A DNA stretch of 47,008 nt from Vicinamibacterales bacterium (GCA_035699745.1 DASSPH010000021.1:1-47008); one strand, 5' to 3'. Positions 31,501 to 39,745 are shown, numbered from the stretch's first letter. Numbers and translations: made by a program. The notes: a model not told the origin generated them from the letters alone.

Positions 31501-32862
31501 CTACCGCCGGGGCTGCTTTGCGACCCGCTGCACCTCGTCGAGGACGCGGAGCAGGTTGCCGCTCCACAGCTTCTCGATCTGCGCTTCGGTGTAGCCGCGG
31601 CGGACGAGCTCCACGGTGACGTTGAACGTTTCGTCCGCGCCGTTCCAGCCGTCCACGCCGCCGCCGCCGTCGAAGTCCGACGAGATGCCGACGTGGTCGA
31701 TGCCGATCAGTTTCACGGCGTAATCGATGTGGTCGACGAAGTCCTTCACCGTGGCGCGCGCGGGGGGCGGGAACTTCGCGTTGATATCGGCGAGCCTGGC
31801 CTGCAGCGCCGCGCGTTGTTCGTCGGTCAACGCCGCCAGGGCGCCGCCGCGGCCCGGGGCGGCTGCCGCACCGCGCCCGCCCTGAGGCGTGGCGCACGGA
31901 TTTGCCGCGCTTCCGGCGCCGCGCCCGGCTCCGCGGCCGCCGCCGCCGAGCGGCGTGTTCTCCGGGAGCGCGAACTCCTTCCGCAGTCCGGCCAGCGCGG
32001 CGGCGCGCTCCGGTGAATCGGCCGCCACCTTCACGTAGCTGTTGAACGCCACGGTCTGCATGACGCCGCCGTTCTTCTTCAGCGCCAGCAGCTGCTCGTC
32101 GTCGAGGTTGCGGCTGTGATTCGCGAGCTTGCGCACCGAGGAGTGCGAGGCGATGATCGGCGCTTTGGTCAGCGCCAGCGTCTGCATCATCGACTCCTTC
32201 GAGGGATGCGACACGTCGATCATGATGCCGACGCGGTTCAGCTCCGCGATCGCCTGCCGGCCCAGCGGAGAGAGGCCGTTCCACTTCCAGCCCTGCGTCT
32301 CGCCGGTGTTCGAGTCCGACAACTGACTGTGGCCGTTGTGGGCGAGCGACAGATAGCGCGCGCCGCGATCGTGGAACTCCTTGATGCGCCCCAGGTCCTC
32401 ACCCAGCGAATAGCCGTTCTCGACGCCGATGAAGGCGACCTTCCGTCCCGACTGGTAGATCCGCCGCGCATCCGCGGAGGTCAAGGCCAGGCCGATCTTG
32501 TCGGGCGCGATCTGTTCGGTCAGCCGGTGGATCGCGTCGAACTTCTCGATCGCCTGGCGGTAGGCGCTGGCGTAGCCCTCGGGGGTCAGCTCTCCCTGTC
32601 CGACGTAGACGATGAAGAACGCGGCGTCGAGGCCGCCCTTGATCATCTTCGGCAGGTTGACCTGGTTGCCGAGGTCCTGCGTGTAGTTGCACTCCCTGGT
32701 GAAGTTCGACGCGTTGATGTCGGCGTGGGTGTCGAGCGTCATCACCCGCTCGTGGATCGCCCGTGCCTTCGCCGTCAGGGCATCGTCCTGCGCCGCCAGC
32801 CCGGCCGACGCGAGAGACGCGGCCAGCGCCGCCGCCCAGAGCCCTTTGGACCAGTGCCTCAT
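31501..32862 (-). CDS. Exported M19 family dipeptidase
   Basis: A 453-residue membrane-dipeptidase-like zinc enzyme with a signal peptide (ending near AGLAAQ). Metal-site candidates in family order are DTHADIN (His and Asp), GVENGYSLGED (bridging Glu), LAHNGHSQ and DVSHPS (His), IASHSSVR, and HVGISSDFDG (Asp). Between about 315 and 360 is a Gly/Ala/Arg low-complexity insert (GGGGRGAGRGAGSAAN and following) not found in classical enzymes. It would hydrolyse dipeptides in the periplasm. GGAGG lies upstream of ATG 32862, and TATCAT (complement of 32882-32887) is a possible -10 box 19 bases before it. The ADOP permease follows on the same strand. Confidence 0.9.
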   Translation of the reverse strand: MRHWSKGLWAAALAASLASAGLAAQDDALTAKARAIHERVMTLDTHADINASNFTRECNYTQDLGNQVNLPKMIKGGLDAAFFIVYVGQGELTPEGYASAYRQAIEKFDAIHRLTEQIAPDKIGLALTSADARRIYQSGRKVAFIGVENGYSLGEDLGRIKEFHDRGARYLSLAHNGHSQLSDSNTGETQGWKWNGLSPLGRQAIAELNRVGIMIDVSHPSKESMMQTLALTKAPIIASHSSVRKLANHSRNLDDEQLLALKKNGGVMQTVAFNSYVKVAADSPERAAALAGLRKEFALPENTPLGGGGRGAGRGAGSAANPCATPQGGRGAAAAPGRGGALAALTDEQRAALQARLADINAKFPPPARATVKDFVDHIDYAVKLIGIDHVGISSDFDGGGGVDGWNGADETFNVTVELVRRGYTEAQIEKLWSGNLLRVLDEVQRVAKQPRR

Positions 32863-32881
32863 CCGTTCCTCCGTTCGCCGA

Positions 32882-32897
32882 ATGATAGCGCTAGAAT
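32882..32897. promoter_or_regulatory. Back-to-back -10 boxes of the dipeptidase and molybdenum hydroxylase genes
   Basis: The complement of 32882-32887 is TATCAT for the minus-strand dipeptidase; 32892-32897 is TAGAAT for the plus-strand iron-sulfur subunit, seven bases before its ATG. Only four bases (GCGC) separate the boxes. Polymerases bound at the two would clash, so the genes may be reciprocally expressed. No good -35 hexamers were found. Confidence 0.45.
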
Positions 32898-32904
32898 TCG
32901 ACGC

Positions 32905-33381
32905 ATGCGTTACCGGCTCCGGATCAATGGAACGGACCGCGAGGTGGAGGCCGAGCCCGGCGACAACCTGCTCGCCCTCCTGCGCGGCGACTTCGGCCTC
33001 ACCGGGAGCAAATTCGGCTGCGGCGAAGGGCAGTGCGGCGCGTGCACCGTGCTGCTCGACGGCGCTGCCGCACGCTCCTGCGTCACGCGCGTGGCGTCGA
33101 TCGGCGCCAAGGCGATCACCACCATCGAAGGGCTGGCGCCGGCGGGAGGATCGGGCGGCACGCTTCACCCCGTCCAGCAGGCGTTCCTCGAGACGGAGGC
33201 CTTTCAATGCGGCTACTGCACGTCCGGGATGATCATGGCGGCGGCCGGTCTGCTGAAGACGAATCCGCGCCCGAGCGAACAGGACATCGCGCGTCTGATG
33301 GATCGCAACGTCTGCCGGTGCGGGGAGTATCCGCGGATCGTCAAGGCGGTGAGGCTCGCCGCCGAGCGGGTGCGCGCATGA
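32905..33381 (+). CDS. [2Fe-2S] subunit of molybdenum hydroxylase, IorA-like
   Basis: A 158-residue electron-transfer subunit of the xanthine dehydrogenase family. The plant-ferredoxin-type cluster is bound by Cys39, Cys44, Cys47 and Cys59; the second cluster by Cys102, Cys105, Cys137 and Cys139 (QCGYC, NVCRCG). All eight ligands are present and the length is normal. It passes electrons from the molybdenum site of its partner to an outside acceptor. The ATG lies seven bases after TAGAAT, without a Shine-Dalgarno site. The stop overlaps the partner's ATG (ATGA, 33378-33381), so the subunits are made together. No FAD subunit gene is present, as in isoquinoline 1-oxidoreductase-type enzymes. Confidence 0.93.
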   Translation: MRYRLRINGTDREVEAEPGDNLLALLRGDFGLTGSKFGCGEGQCGACTVLLDGAAARSCVTRVASIGAKAITTIEGLAPAGGSGGTLHPVQQAFLETEAFQCGYCTSGMIMAAAGLLKTNPRPSEQDIARLMDRNVCRCGEYPRIVKAVRLAAERVRA

Positions 33382-35519
33382 TCGACGACGAACTCGAGGT
33401 CGAGCGCTACGAGCTGAGCGAATCGCGGCGCTACGTGTTCGCGCTGGAGCGCCGCACTTTCATCAAGCTGTTCGGCGGCGGACTGGCGGTGATGGTCGCC
33501 TCCGACGCGCTGGCGCAGCAGGAATCGGGGCGCGCCCGCCCGCAGGGCCGCGCCGACGTGCCGCAGGTGGCCGCATGGATTCACATCGACGAGGCCGGCC
33601 GCGTCCGTGTCTGCACCGGCAAGACGGAGATCGGCCAGAACATCCGCACCTCGCTGGCGCAGACGGTGGCCGATGAACTGCGCGTCCCGCTGGCCGCGAT
33701 CGAGATGGTCATGGCCGACACGTCGCGCGTGCCGTTCGATCAGGGGACGTTCGGTTCGCTGAGCACGCCGCGCATGGCGCCGCAGCTCGCGCGAGCCGCG
33801 GCGACGGCGCGCGAACTGCTGATCGATCAGGCGGCGGCCCGGCTGCAGCTCGATCGCTCATTGCTGAACGCGCGCGACGGCCGGGTCGTCGCGCCCGACG
33901 GCCGCACGCTCGCGTACGCGGACGTGACGAAGGGGCAGGCGCTCGCCGGGACCATCCCCGCCGCCCCTCCGATCGAGCCGCGCGCGAAGTGGAACGTGCG
34001 CGGCACGCCGGTGAAGAAGGTGAACGGCGCCGACTTCGTCACCGGCCGGCATCAGTTCACGCCGGACATGACGCGGCCCGGCATGTTGTACGGCCGCGTC
34101 GTGCGGCCCGACGGTTACGGCGGCACCGTGGCGGCGATCGACGATGCCCGCGCCCGCGCCATGCCGGGCGTCACGGTGATCCGCGATGGCGAATTCATCG
34201 GCGTGGTGGCGCCGAACGAGCGCGCCGCGGCGCGGGCGGCGGGCGCCGTGGCCGTGACCTGGAAGGTGCCGGACGGCCAGCCGTCGTCCGAGACCATCTA
34301 TGACTATCTGAAGACGCAGGTCGAGCGCAGCGTGCCGGCGGCGGTCGAGACGCTCGCAATGCCGCAGGGGGCCCGCGTCTTCGCGGCGACGTATCGCGTT
34401 CCCTACATCGCGCACGTGCCGCTCGAGCCGCGCGCGGCGGTCGCCGAATGGCAAGGGGAATCGCTGACGGTGTGGACGGGGACGCAGCGGCCGTTCGGCG
34501 TGCGCACCGAGCTCGCCGAAGCGTTCAGGATTCCCGAAGCGCGCGTGCGCGTGATCGTGCCCGACACGGGATCGGCGTACGGCGGCAAACACACCGGCGA
34601 GGCGGCGATCGAGGCGGCGCGTCTCGCGAAGGCGGCCGGCGCGCCGGTGAAGCTGGTGTGGACGCGCGGCGAGGAGTTCAGCTGGGCCTACTTCCGGCCC
34701 GCCGGCGTGATCGACATCAAGAGCGCAGTCGGCGCCGACGGCCGCATCCTCGCCTGGGCGTTCGACAACTGGAACTCGGGGAACGCCGGCATCCAGACGC
34801 CGTACGACATCGCGTCGAAATCGATCGTGTTCCATCCGTCGCGGACGCCGCTGCGGCAGGGATCGTACCGGGCGCTGGCGGCGACCGCCAATCATTACGC
34901 GCGCGAGATGCACATGGACGAGATGGCGCGCGCGCTCGGCATCGATCCGCTCGACTTCCGCCTGCGCCATCTGAACGACGAGCGGATGCGCGCGGTCCTC
35001 ACGGCCGTGGCCGTCAGGATCGGCTGGCGCAGACGCGCCGCCTCGGGCAGCGTGCTGATCCCGCGCGAGGAGCGGGACGCGGCCGCGCGCGGTCGAGCGC
35101 TCGGCATCGCATGCGGCACCGAGAAAGGGGGCTACGTCGCGACCGCGGCGGACGTGTCGCGGCTGGGCGACGGGTTCAAGGTCGATCGCCTGGTCGTCGC
35201 CTTCGAGTGCGGCGCCATCGTCAATCCCGACGGGCTCCTGCATCAGGTGGAAGGGGCGGTCGTCCAGGCGCTCGGCGGCGCGCTGTTCGAGGCGGTGGAC
35301 TTCGCCGACGGACGGCTGCGCAACGGCAGCATGGAGCAGTATCGCGTTCCCCGGTTCAAGGACGTGCCGCGTATCGAAACGCTGCTCATCGACCGTCCCG
35401 ACCTGCCGTCGGCGGGCGCCGGCGAAGCGCCGCTCATCGCCGTCGCGCCGGCGATCGGCTCGGCCGTCCGCGCATTCGGGCGAGTGGACACGGCGCTTCC
35501 CGTGCGGCTGCTGACGTAG
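33378..35519 (+). CDS. Molybdopterin-binding large subunit, IorB-like, with Tat signal
   Basis: A 713-residue catalytic subunit of the aldehyde oxidase/xanthine dehydrogenase family, of the IorB branch. The N-terminus carries a twin-arginine signal (ERRTFIKLFGGG, then a hydrophobic stretch ending DALAQ) at about residue 30, so the folded enzyme is exported with its partner. Family blocks include KTEIGQNIRTSLAQTVADEL, FGSLSTPRMAPQLA, YGGKHTGEAAIEAARLA, PLRQGSYRALAATANHY and, near the end, GAGEAPLIAVAPAIG with the likely catalytic Glu. It hydroxylates an aldehyde or N-heterocycle using water; the electrons probably go to a cytochrome or membrane acceptor. The substrate is unknown. The start overlaps the iron-sulfur gene by four bases. 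A maturation chaperone gene is not seen nearby. Confidence 0.9.
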   Translation: MIDDELEVERYELSESRRYVFALERRTFIKLFGGGLAVMVASDALAQQESGRARPQGRADVPQVAAWIHIDEAGRVRVCTGKTEIGQNIRTSLAQTVADELRVPLAAIEMVMADTSRVPFDQGTFGSLSTPRMAPQLARAAATARELLIDQAAARLQLDRSLLNARDGRVVAPDGRTLAYADVTKGQALAGTIPAAPPIEPRAKWNVRGTPVKKVNGADFVTGRHQFTPDMTRPGMLYGRVVRPDGYGGTVAAIDDARARAMPGVTVIRDGEFIGVVAPNERAAARAAGAVAVTWKVPDGQPSSETIYDYLKTQVERSVPAAVETLAMPQGARVFAATYRVPYIAHVPLEPRAAVAEWQGESLTVWTGTQRPFGVRTELAEAFRIPEARVRVIVPDTGSAYGGKHTGEAAIEAARLAKAAGAPVKLVWTRGEEFSWAYFRPAGVIDIKSAVGADGRILAWAFDNWNSGNAGIQTPYDIASKSIVFHPSRTPLRQGSYRALAATANHYAREMHMDEMARALGIDPLDFRLRHLNDERMRAVLTAVAVRIGWRRRAASGSVLIPREERDAAARGRALGIACGTEKGGYVATAADVSRLGDGFKVDRLVVAFECGAIVNPDGLLHQVEGAVVQALGGALFEAVDFADGRLRNGSMEQYRVPRFKDVPRIETLLIDRPDLPSAGAGEAPLIAVAPAIGSAVRAFGRVDTALPVRLLT

Positions 35520-35520
35520 C

Positions 35521-35550
35521 GGGATCGCGGATCGGGGATCGGGGGACCGG
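35521..35550. repeat. Heptamer array GGGATCG
   Basis: Units GGGATCG, CGGATCG, GGGATCG, GGGGACC at 35521-35548, starting one base after the IorB-like stop. The same unit type in the same orientation occurs at 37921-37955, so the two flank the large VWA gene as direct repeats. Confidence 0.75.
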
Positions 35551-35618
35551 AATTGTGACGAAAGTGTGGCCGCGAACGCGGAAGAAGCTGATCTTCCCCC
35601 GTCGTCGTCTTAGAGCGA

Positions 35619-35624
35619 TAGAAT
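35619..35624 (+). promoter_or_regulatory. Putative -10 box TAGAAT before the VWA/MoxR cluster
   Basis: TAGAAT is followed by 12 bases and GTG 35637. It would start transcription of a seven-gene cluster with a leader of about 5-6 bases. No Shine-Dalgarno sequence precedes the GTG. Confidence 0.5.
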
Positions 35625-35636
35625 CGCCCCAACACC

Positions 35637-37919
35637 GTGTTCGAAAAGCTGTTCCAGTTTCTGTTCGAGTATCGGCCCCACGTCTTCCAGCAGGGTGACT
35701 TCCGGTTCGCCCCGCCGGCGGGCGCGCCGGTGGCGGCGCTGGTCATCGCCGCCGCGCTCGCGATTGCCTTCGTCAGCTACCGCCTGATTCAGTCGCGCGT
35801 CCAGTGGCGCGAGCGCGCGGTGCTCGGAGCGCTGAGGATCGCCGCGCTCGGTCTCATTCTCTTCTGCATCTTCCGGCCGGTGCTGATCGTGAAGGCGGCG
35901 GTCACGCAGCAGAACGTGGTCGGCATCCTGATCGACGACTCGCGGAGCATGCAGCTGCCGGCGACGAACCAGGCCGCCGGCTCGCGTGCCGATCTCGTGC
36001 GCTCCACCTTCGCGAATCCGGACAGCGCGGTGATCAAGGCGCTCTCCGATCGCTTTCTCATCCGTACGTTTCGCTTCTCCTCGTCGACGGCGCGCGTCGC
36101 CACCCCCGGCGACCTGACGTTCACCGGCACGCAGACGCGCCTGGCGAACGCGATCGAGAGCGCGCGGCAGGAGCTGGCCGGGCTGCCGGTGTCCGGGCTG
36201 GTGCTCGTGACCGACGGCGCCGACACGACCGACGCCACCGTGGCGGACGCGCTGCTGGCGTCGAAGGCGGAGGCGCTGCCCGTGTTCACCGTGGGCGTGG
36301 GGCAGGAGACGCTGTCGCACGACATTCAGGTCGGCCGCGTGTCGACGCCGCGGACGGCGCTCAAGGGCACGTCATTGCTGGTCGACGCGGTGCTGACGCA
36401 GACGGGCTACGCGGGGCAGACCGTCACGCTCGACGTCGAGGACGAAGGGCGCATCGTCGGGTCGCAGCCGGTCCGGCTGCCGGCGGACGGCGATCCGGTG
36501 TCGGTCCGCGTGCGCTTCACCGCCACCGAGGCGGGACCGCGCATCTTCCGGCTGCGCGTCGCGCCGCAGCCCGGCGAGGTCGTCACCCAGAACAATCAAC
36601 GCGACGTGCAGATCGACATCCGCGATCGCAAGGAGCGCATCCTCTATTTCGAGGGAGAGCCGCGCTTCGAGATGAAGTTCGCGCGGCAGGCGATCAAGGA
36701 CGATCCCAACCTCGAGCTGGTCACCCTGCAGCGGACGGCCGAGAACAAGTACCTGCGCCTCGACATCGACGCCGCCGGCGTCGAACTCGCGGCCGGGTTT
36801 CCGAAGACGCGCGAAGAGCTGTTCGCCTATCGCGGGCTGGTGCTCGGCAGCATCGAGGCGAGCGCGTTCTCGGCCGATCAGCTCCGCATGATCGCCGAAT
36901 ACGTCGACGTCCGCGGCGGCGGACTGCTGTTCCTGGGCGGTCCGCGCGCGTTCGCGGAAGGCGGCTACGCCGGCACGCCGGTCGAAGACGTGATGCCGGT
37001 GCTGCTCGGGCGATCGGCCGGCGCGTTCGCGGCGCTGAAAATCCAGCCGACCCGCGCCGGCCAGGCGCACGCGGTGACCCAGCTCGGCGACACCGAACAG
37101 GCGTCGGCGGATCGCTGGAAGTCGATGCCGTCGCTGAGCACCGTGAACCAGATCGAGGCGCTCAAGCCGGGCGCCACGGCGCTGCTCGCCGGACTCGACG
37201 AGCGCCGCCGCGAGCGGGTCGTCCTGGCGTTCGAGCGCTACGGTCGCGGCAAGTCGATCGCCTTCCCCGTGCAGGACTCGTGGCACTGGCAGATGGACGC
37301 GGCGATTCGCGTCGAGGATCAGACGCACGAGAACTTCTGGCGGCAGCTGCTGCGCTGGCTGGTGGACGGCGTCCCCGACGCGGTCGAGGTGCGGACGCTG
37401 ACCGATCGCGTCGAGCCCGGACAGCCCGTCGCCCTCACCGCCGACGTCGTCGATCCGCGCTTCGTCGAGTTGAATGACGCGAACGTGGTCGCGCACGTCA
37501 CGTCGCCGTCGGGGAAGAAGACCGCGGTCTCGCTGCAGTGGACCGGCGAGCGCAGCGGGCAGTATCGCGCCGCCTTCGACACCGCCGAGCCGGGCTGGTA
37601 CCAGGCCACGCTGGACGCGACGCGCGAAGGCAAGAGCGTGGGAGGCGCCGTCGCGCACGTGCGCGCCGTGCCCGACGATGCGGAGTACTTCGATGCGGCG
37701 ATGCACGCGCCGCTGCTGAAGCGCATCGCCCAGGATACCGGCGGGCGCTTCTATCCCGCGGACGCGACCTCGACGCTCGCCGACGATCTGAAGTATTCGG
37801 GGCGCGGCGTGACGGCGGTGGAAGAACGCGAGCTGTGGCACATGCCGGCGCTGCTCATCGCGCTGGTCTGTGTGATTTGCGCCGAGTGGGGGCTGCGGCG
37901 CTATTGGAGGCTCGCGTGA
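35637..37919 (+). CDS. Large VWA membrane protein, first gene of MoxR/Bat-type cluster
   Basis: A 760-residue protein. Two N-terminal membrane segments lie at about 28-48 and 62-85. The VWA domain has the metal site IDDSRSM and TDGADTTD. Beta-sandwich domains follow, then about 340-480 is a glutamine-amidotransferase-like fold (VDVRGGGLLFLGGPRAFAEG). A final membrane segment (LLIALVCVICAEWG) is near the C-terminus. Similar proteins accompany MoxR, DUF58 and BatA-like genes in acidobacteria and planctomycetes. The VWA domain should face the periplasm if the two N-terminal segments act as a hairpin; this is inferred. GTG start; the stop overlaps the next GTG by four bases. Function is not established. 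Confidence 0.8.
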   Translation: MFEKLFQFLFEYRPHVFQQGDFRFAPPAGAPVAALVIAAALAIAFVSYRLIQSRVQWRERAVLGALRIAALGLILFCIFRPVLIVKAAVTQQNVVGILIDDSRSMQLPATNQAAGSRADLVRSTFANPDSAVIKALSDRFLIRTFRFSSSTARVATPGDLTFTGTQTRLANAIESARQELAGLPVSGLVLVTDGADTTDATVADALLASKAEALPVFTVGVGQETLSHDIQVGRVSTPRTALKGTSLLVDAVLTQTGYAGQTVTLDVEDEGRIVGSQPVRLPADGDPVSVRVRFTATEAGPRIFRLRVAPQPGEVVTQNNQRDVQIDIRDRKERILYFEGEPRFEMKFARQAIKDDPNLELVTLQRTAENKYLRLDIDAAGVELAAGFPKTREELFAYRGLVLGSIEASAFSADQLRMIAEYVDVRGGGLLFLGGPRAFAEGGYAGTPVEDVMPVLLGRSAGAFAALKIQPTRAGQAHAVTQLGDTEQASADRWKSMPSLSTVNQIEALKPGATALLAGLDERRRERVVLAFERYGRGKSIAFPVQDSWHWQMDAAIRVEDQTHENFWRQLLRWLVDGVPDAVEVRTLTDRVEPGQPVALTADVVDPRFVELNDANVVAHVTSPSGKKTAVSLQWTGERSGQYRAAFDTAEPGWYQATLDATREGKSVGGAVAHVRAVPDDAEYFDAAMHAPLLKRIAQDTGGRFYPADATSTLADDLKYSGRGVTAVEERELWHMPALLIALVCVICAEWGLRRYWRLA

Positions 37920-38902
37920 CGGGGATCGGGCGCCGGGGACCGGGGATCGGGACGCTGCTGCCGTTCCTGTGCGTGCTGTTCGGCCTGTCCGCGATGGCGT
38001 CGGCGCAGAGCACGCATGCGGTGATCGTCGTCGGGCTTGCCGGCGATCCGGAGCACGGCGAGCTGTTCAAGAAGTGGGGGACGTCGCTTGCCGAGGCGGC
38101 GACCGGCAAGCTGAACGTTCCGAAGGAGAACGTGGTGCTGCTGACCGACGCCGCGGCGACGCGCGAGGCGGTCACGAAGGCCCTGACCGACGTCGCGTCC
38201 AGGGCCGGAGAACAGGACACCGTCGTGATCGTCCTGTTCGGGCACGGCACCTATGCCGGCAAGGTGGCAAAGTTCAACCTGACCGGCCCCGACATGTCGG
38301 CGCAGGATTTCGCGCCGCTGCTGGCGAAGATGAAATCGAAGCGGGTGGTCTTCGCCAACACCACCAGCGCGAGCGGCCCGTTCGTCGAAGCGCTGTCGGG
38401 ACCGGGGCGGGTCATCGTGTCGGCGACGCGGACCGGCGCCGAGATGTTCGCCACGCTGTTCGGCGGCCCGTTCGTCGAGGCGTTCTCGAACGAAGCGGCC
38501 GACGCGGATCGCGACGGCAAGGTGTCGATCCTGGAGGCGTTCGAGCACGCCAGGCGCGCGGTGGCGGCGTCGTATCAGCGTGAAGGGCTGCTGCCGACCG
38601 AGCACGCGCTGCTCGACGACAACGGCGACAAGGAAGGCAGCCTCGAGCCGGGCCGGCAGGCGAAGGACGGCCAGTCGGCGGCGGTGCTGGCGATCGGCTC
38701 GATGCGGCGGCAGGCGGCTCCCGCGAACGAGAAACTGCGCGCGCTGTACGCCGAGCGCGACGCGATCGAGCGGCGCATCGAGTCGCTGAAGCTGCTGAAG
38801 AGCGGGATGGATCCGGCCAAGTACGCGGCGGAGCTGGAGAAGCTCGCGACCGACCTCGCGTTGAAGAGCCGCGAGATTCGCGCCGCGGAGGGGGGCAAGT
38901 GA
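37916..38902 (+). CDS. Caspase-like (C13/C14-fold) exported protein lacking the catalytic Cys
   Basis: A 328-residue protein. GTG 37916 overlaps the preceding stop (GTGA) and has GGAGG upstream. A signal peptide follows a repeat-encoded n-region (MTGIGRRGPGIG). The body has the caspase/legumain pattern: strand VIVLFGHGTYAG supplies the His, but the following strand reads VVFANTTSASG, where active enzymes have Cys before xSG. The mature protein has no cysteine at all, so it cannot be a cysteine peptidase. DADRDGKVSILE is a complete EF-hand-type calcium loop. The C-terminal 80 residues are helical and probably coiled coil. It is followed by the DUF4159 gene with overlap. A binding or scaffold role is likelier than proteolysis. 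Confidence 0.78.
   Translation: MTGIGRRGPGIGTLLPFLCVLFGLSAMASAQSTHAVIVVGLAGDPEHGELFKKWGTSLAEAATGKLNVPKENVVLLTDAAATREAVTKALTDVASRAGEQDTVVIVLFGHGTYAGKVAKFNLTGPDMSAQDFAPLLAKMKSKRVVFANTTSASGPFVEALSGPGRVIVSATRTGAEMFATLFGGPFVEAFSNEAADADRDGKVSILEAFEHARRAVAASYQREGLLPTEHALLDDNGDKEGSLEPGRQAKDGQSAAVLAIGSMRRQAAPANEKLRALYAERDAIERRIESLKLLKSGMDPAKYAAELEKLATDLALKSREIRAAEGGK
37921..37955. repeat. Heptamer array inside the 5' end of the caspase-like gene
   Basis: Five 7-base units: GGGGATC, GGGCGCC, GGGGACC, GGGGATC, GGGACGC. They start two bases after the GTG start codon and encode the n-region of the signal peptide. The unit matches the array at 35521-35550. Confidence 0.75.
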
Positions 38903-39732
38903 GAGCAGCCCTGTTGACCATCGCGCTGGCCGCGGCGACGACCGCGGCGGTCGCCGGCGTCGCGGCCTCGGCGCCGCCGCGGTTCGCCGACCAGCCGCCG
39001 CGCTCGCTGGAAGGACAGACGCGCTCGTTCGGGCAGCTCGACGTGCAGGGCAACACGCCCTACGACGGGCGGTTCGTCTTCGTGCGCCTGCGCTACAGCT
39101 ATGGCTTCGGCGGGTTCGGCCGCCGCGGCGGCGGGCCGCCGTGGTCGCACGACTATCCGCGCGGCGAGGTCCACTTCACGAAGATCCTGAACGAGATCAG
39201 CTACGTGCGGGCGCGCCCCGACGGTTCGAACATCCTCGGCCTCGACGATCCGGAGCTGTTCAACTATCCGATCGCCTATATGGCGGAACCGGGGTTCTGG
39301 ACGCTGACCGACAAGGAAGCGGAGAACTTCCGCGCCTACCTGAAGAAGGGCGGCTTCATCATCTTCGACGACTTCCGCGAGCCCGAAGGGCACTGGGACA
39401 ACCTGCAGCAGCAGATGCGGCGGGTGCTGCCCGACGCGCGGTGGATCGAGATCGACGACGGCTCGCATCCGGTGTGGCATTCGTTCTTCGAGATTGCCGA
39501 CCCCAAGGCGCTCGCCGCGCACCCGACCTACGCCGGGATGGGGCTGCAGCTGACCTACTGGGGCATCTTCGAGGACAACGATCCGAAGAAGCGGCTGCTC
39601 GCGATCGCCAACGTCAACGGCGATCTCAGCGAGTACTGGGAGTTCTCCGACACCGGGTTCGCCCCGGTCGACCTGAACAACGAAGCGTACAAGTACGGCA
39701 TCAACTACGTCATCTACGGGCTTACGCATTAA
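38899..39732 (+). CDS. DUF4159 domain exported protein
   Basis: A 277-residue protein with a signal peptide (about 1-25) and a DUF4159-type domain: FVFVRLRYSYGFG near 53, PRGEVHFTKILNEIS, YPIAYMAEPGFW, AYLKKGGFIIFDDFREPEG and SHPVWHSFFEI. The domain has a glutamine-amidotransferase-like fold. It is repeatedly found with MoxR, DUF58, BatA and DUF4175 genes; its function is unknown. GTG 38899 overlaps the previous TGA, with GGAGGGGGG just upstream. The next gene, the MoxR ATPase, starts 13 bases after its stop. Confidence 0.85.
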   Translation: MRAALLTIALAAATTAAVAGVAASAPPRFADQPPRSLEGQTRSFGQLDVQGNTPYDGRFVFVRLRYSYGFGGFGRRGGGPPWSHDYPRGEVHFTKILNEISYVRARPDGSNILGLDDPELFNYPIAYMAEPGFWTLTDKEAENFRAYLKKGGFIIFDDFREPEGHWDNLQQQMRRVLPDARWIEIDDGSHPVWHSFFEIADPKALAAHPTYAGMGLQLTYWGIFEDNDPKKRLLAIANVNGDLSEYWEFSDTGFAPVDLNNEAYKYGINYVIYGLTH

Positions 39733-39745
39733 TTGGAGGCAGCCT

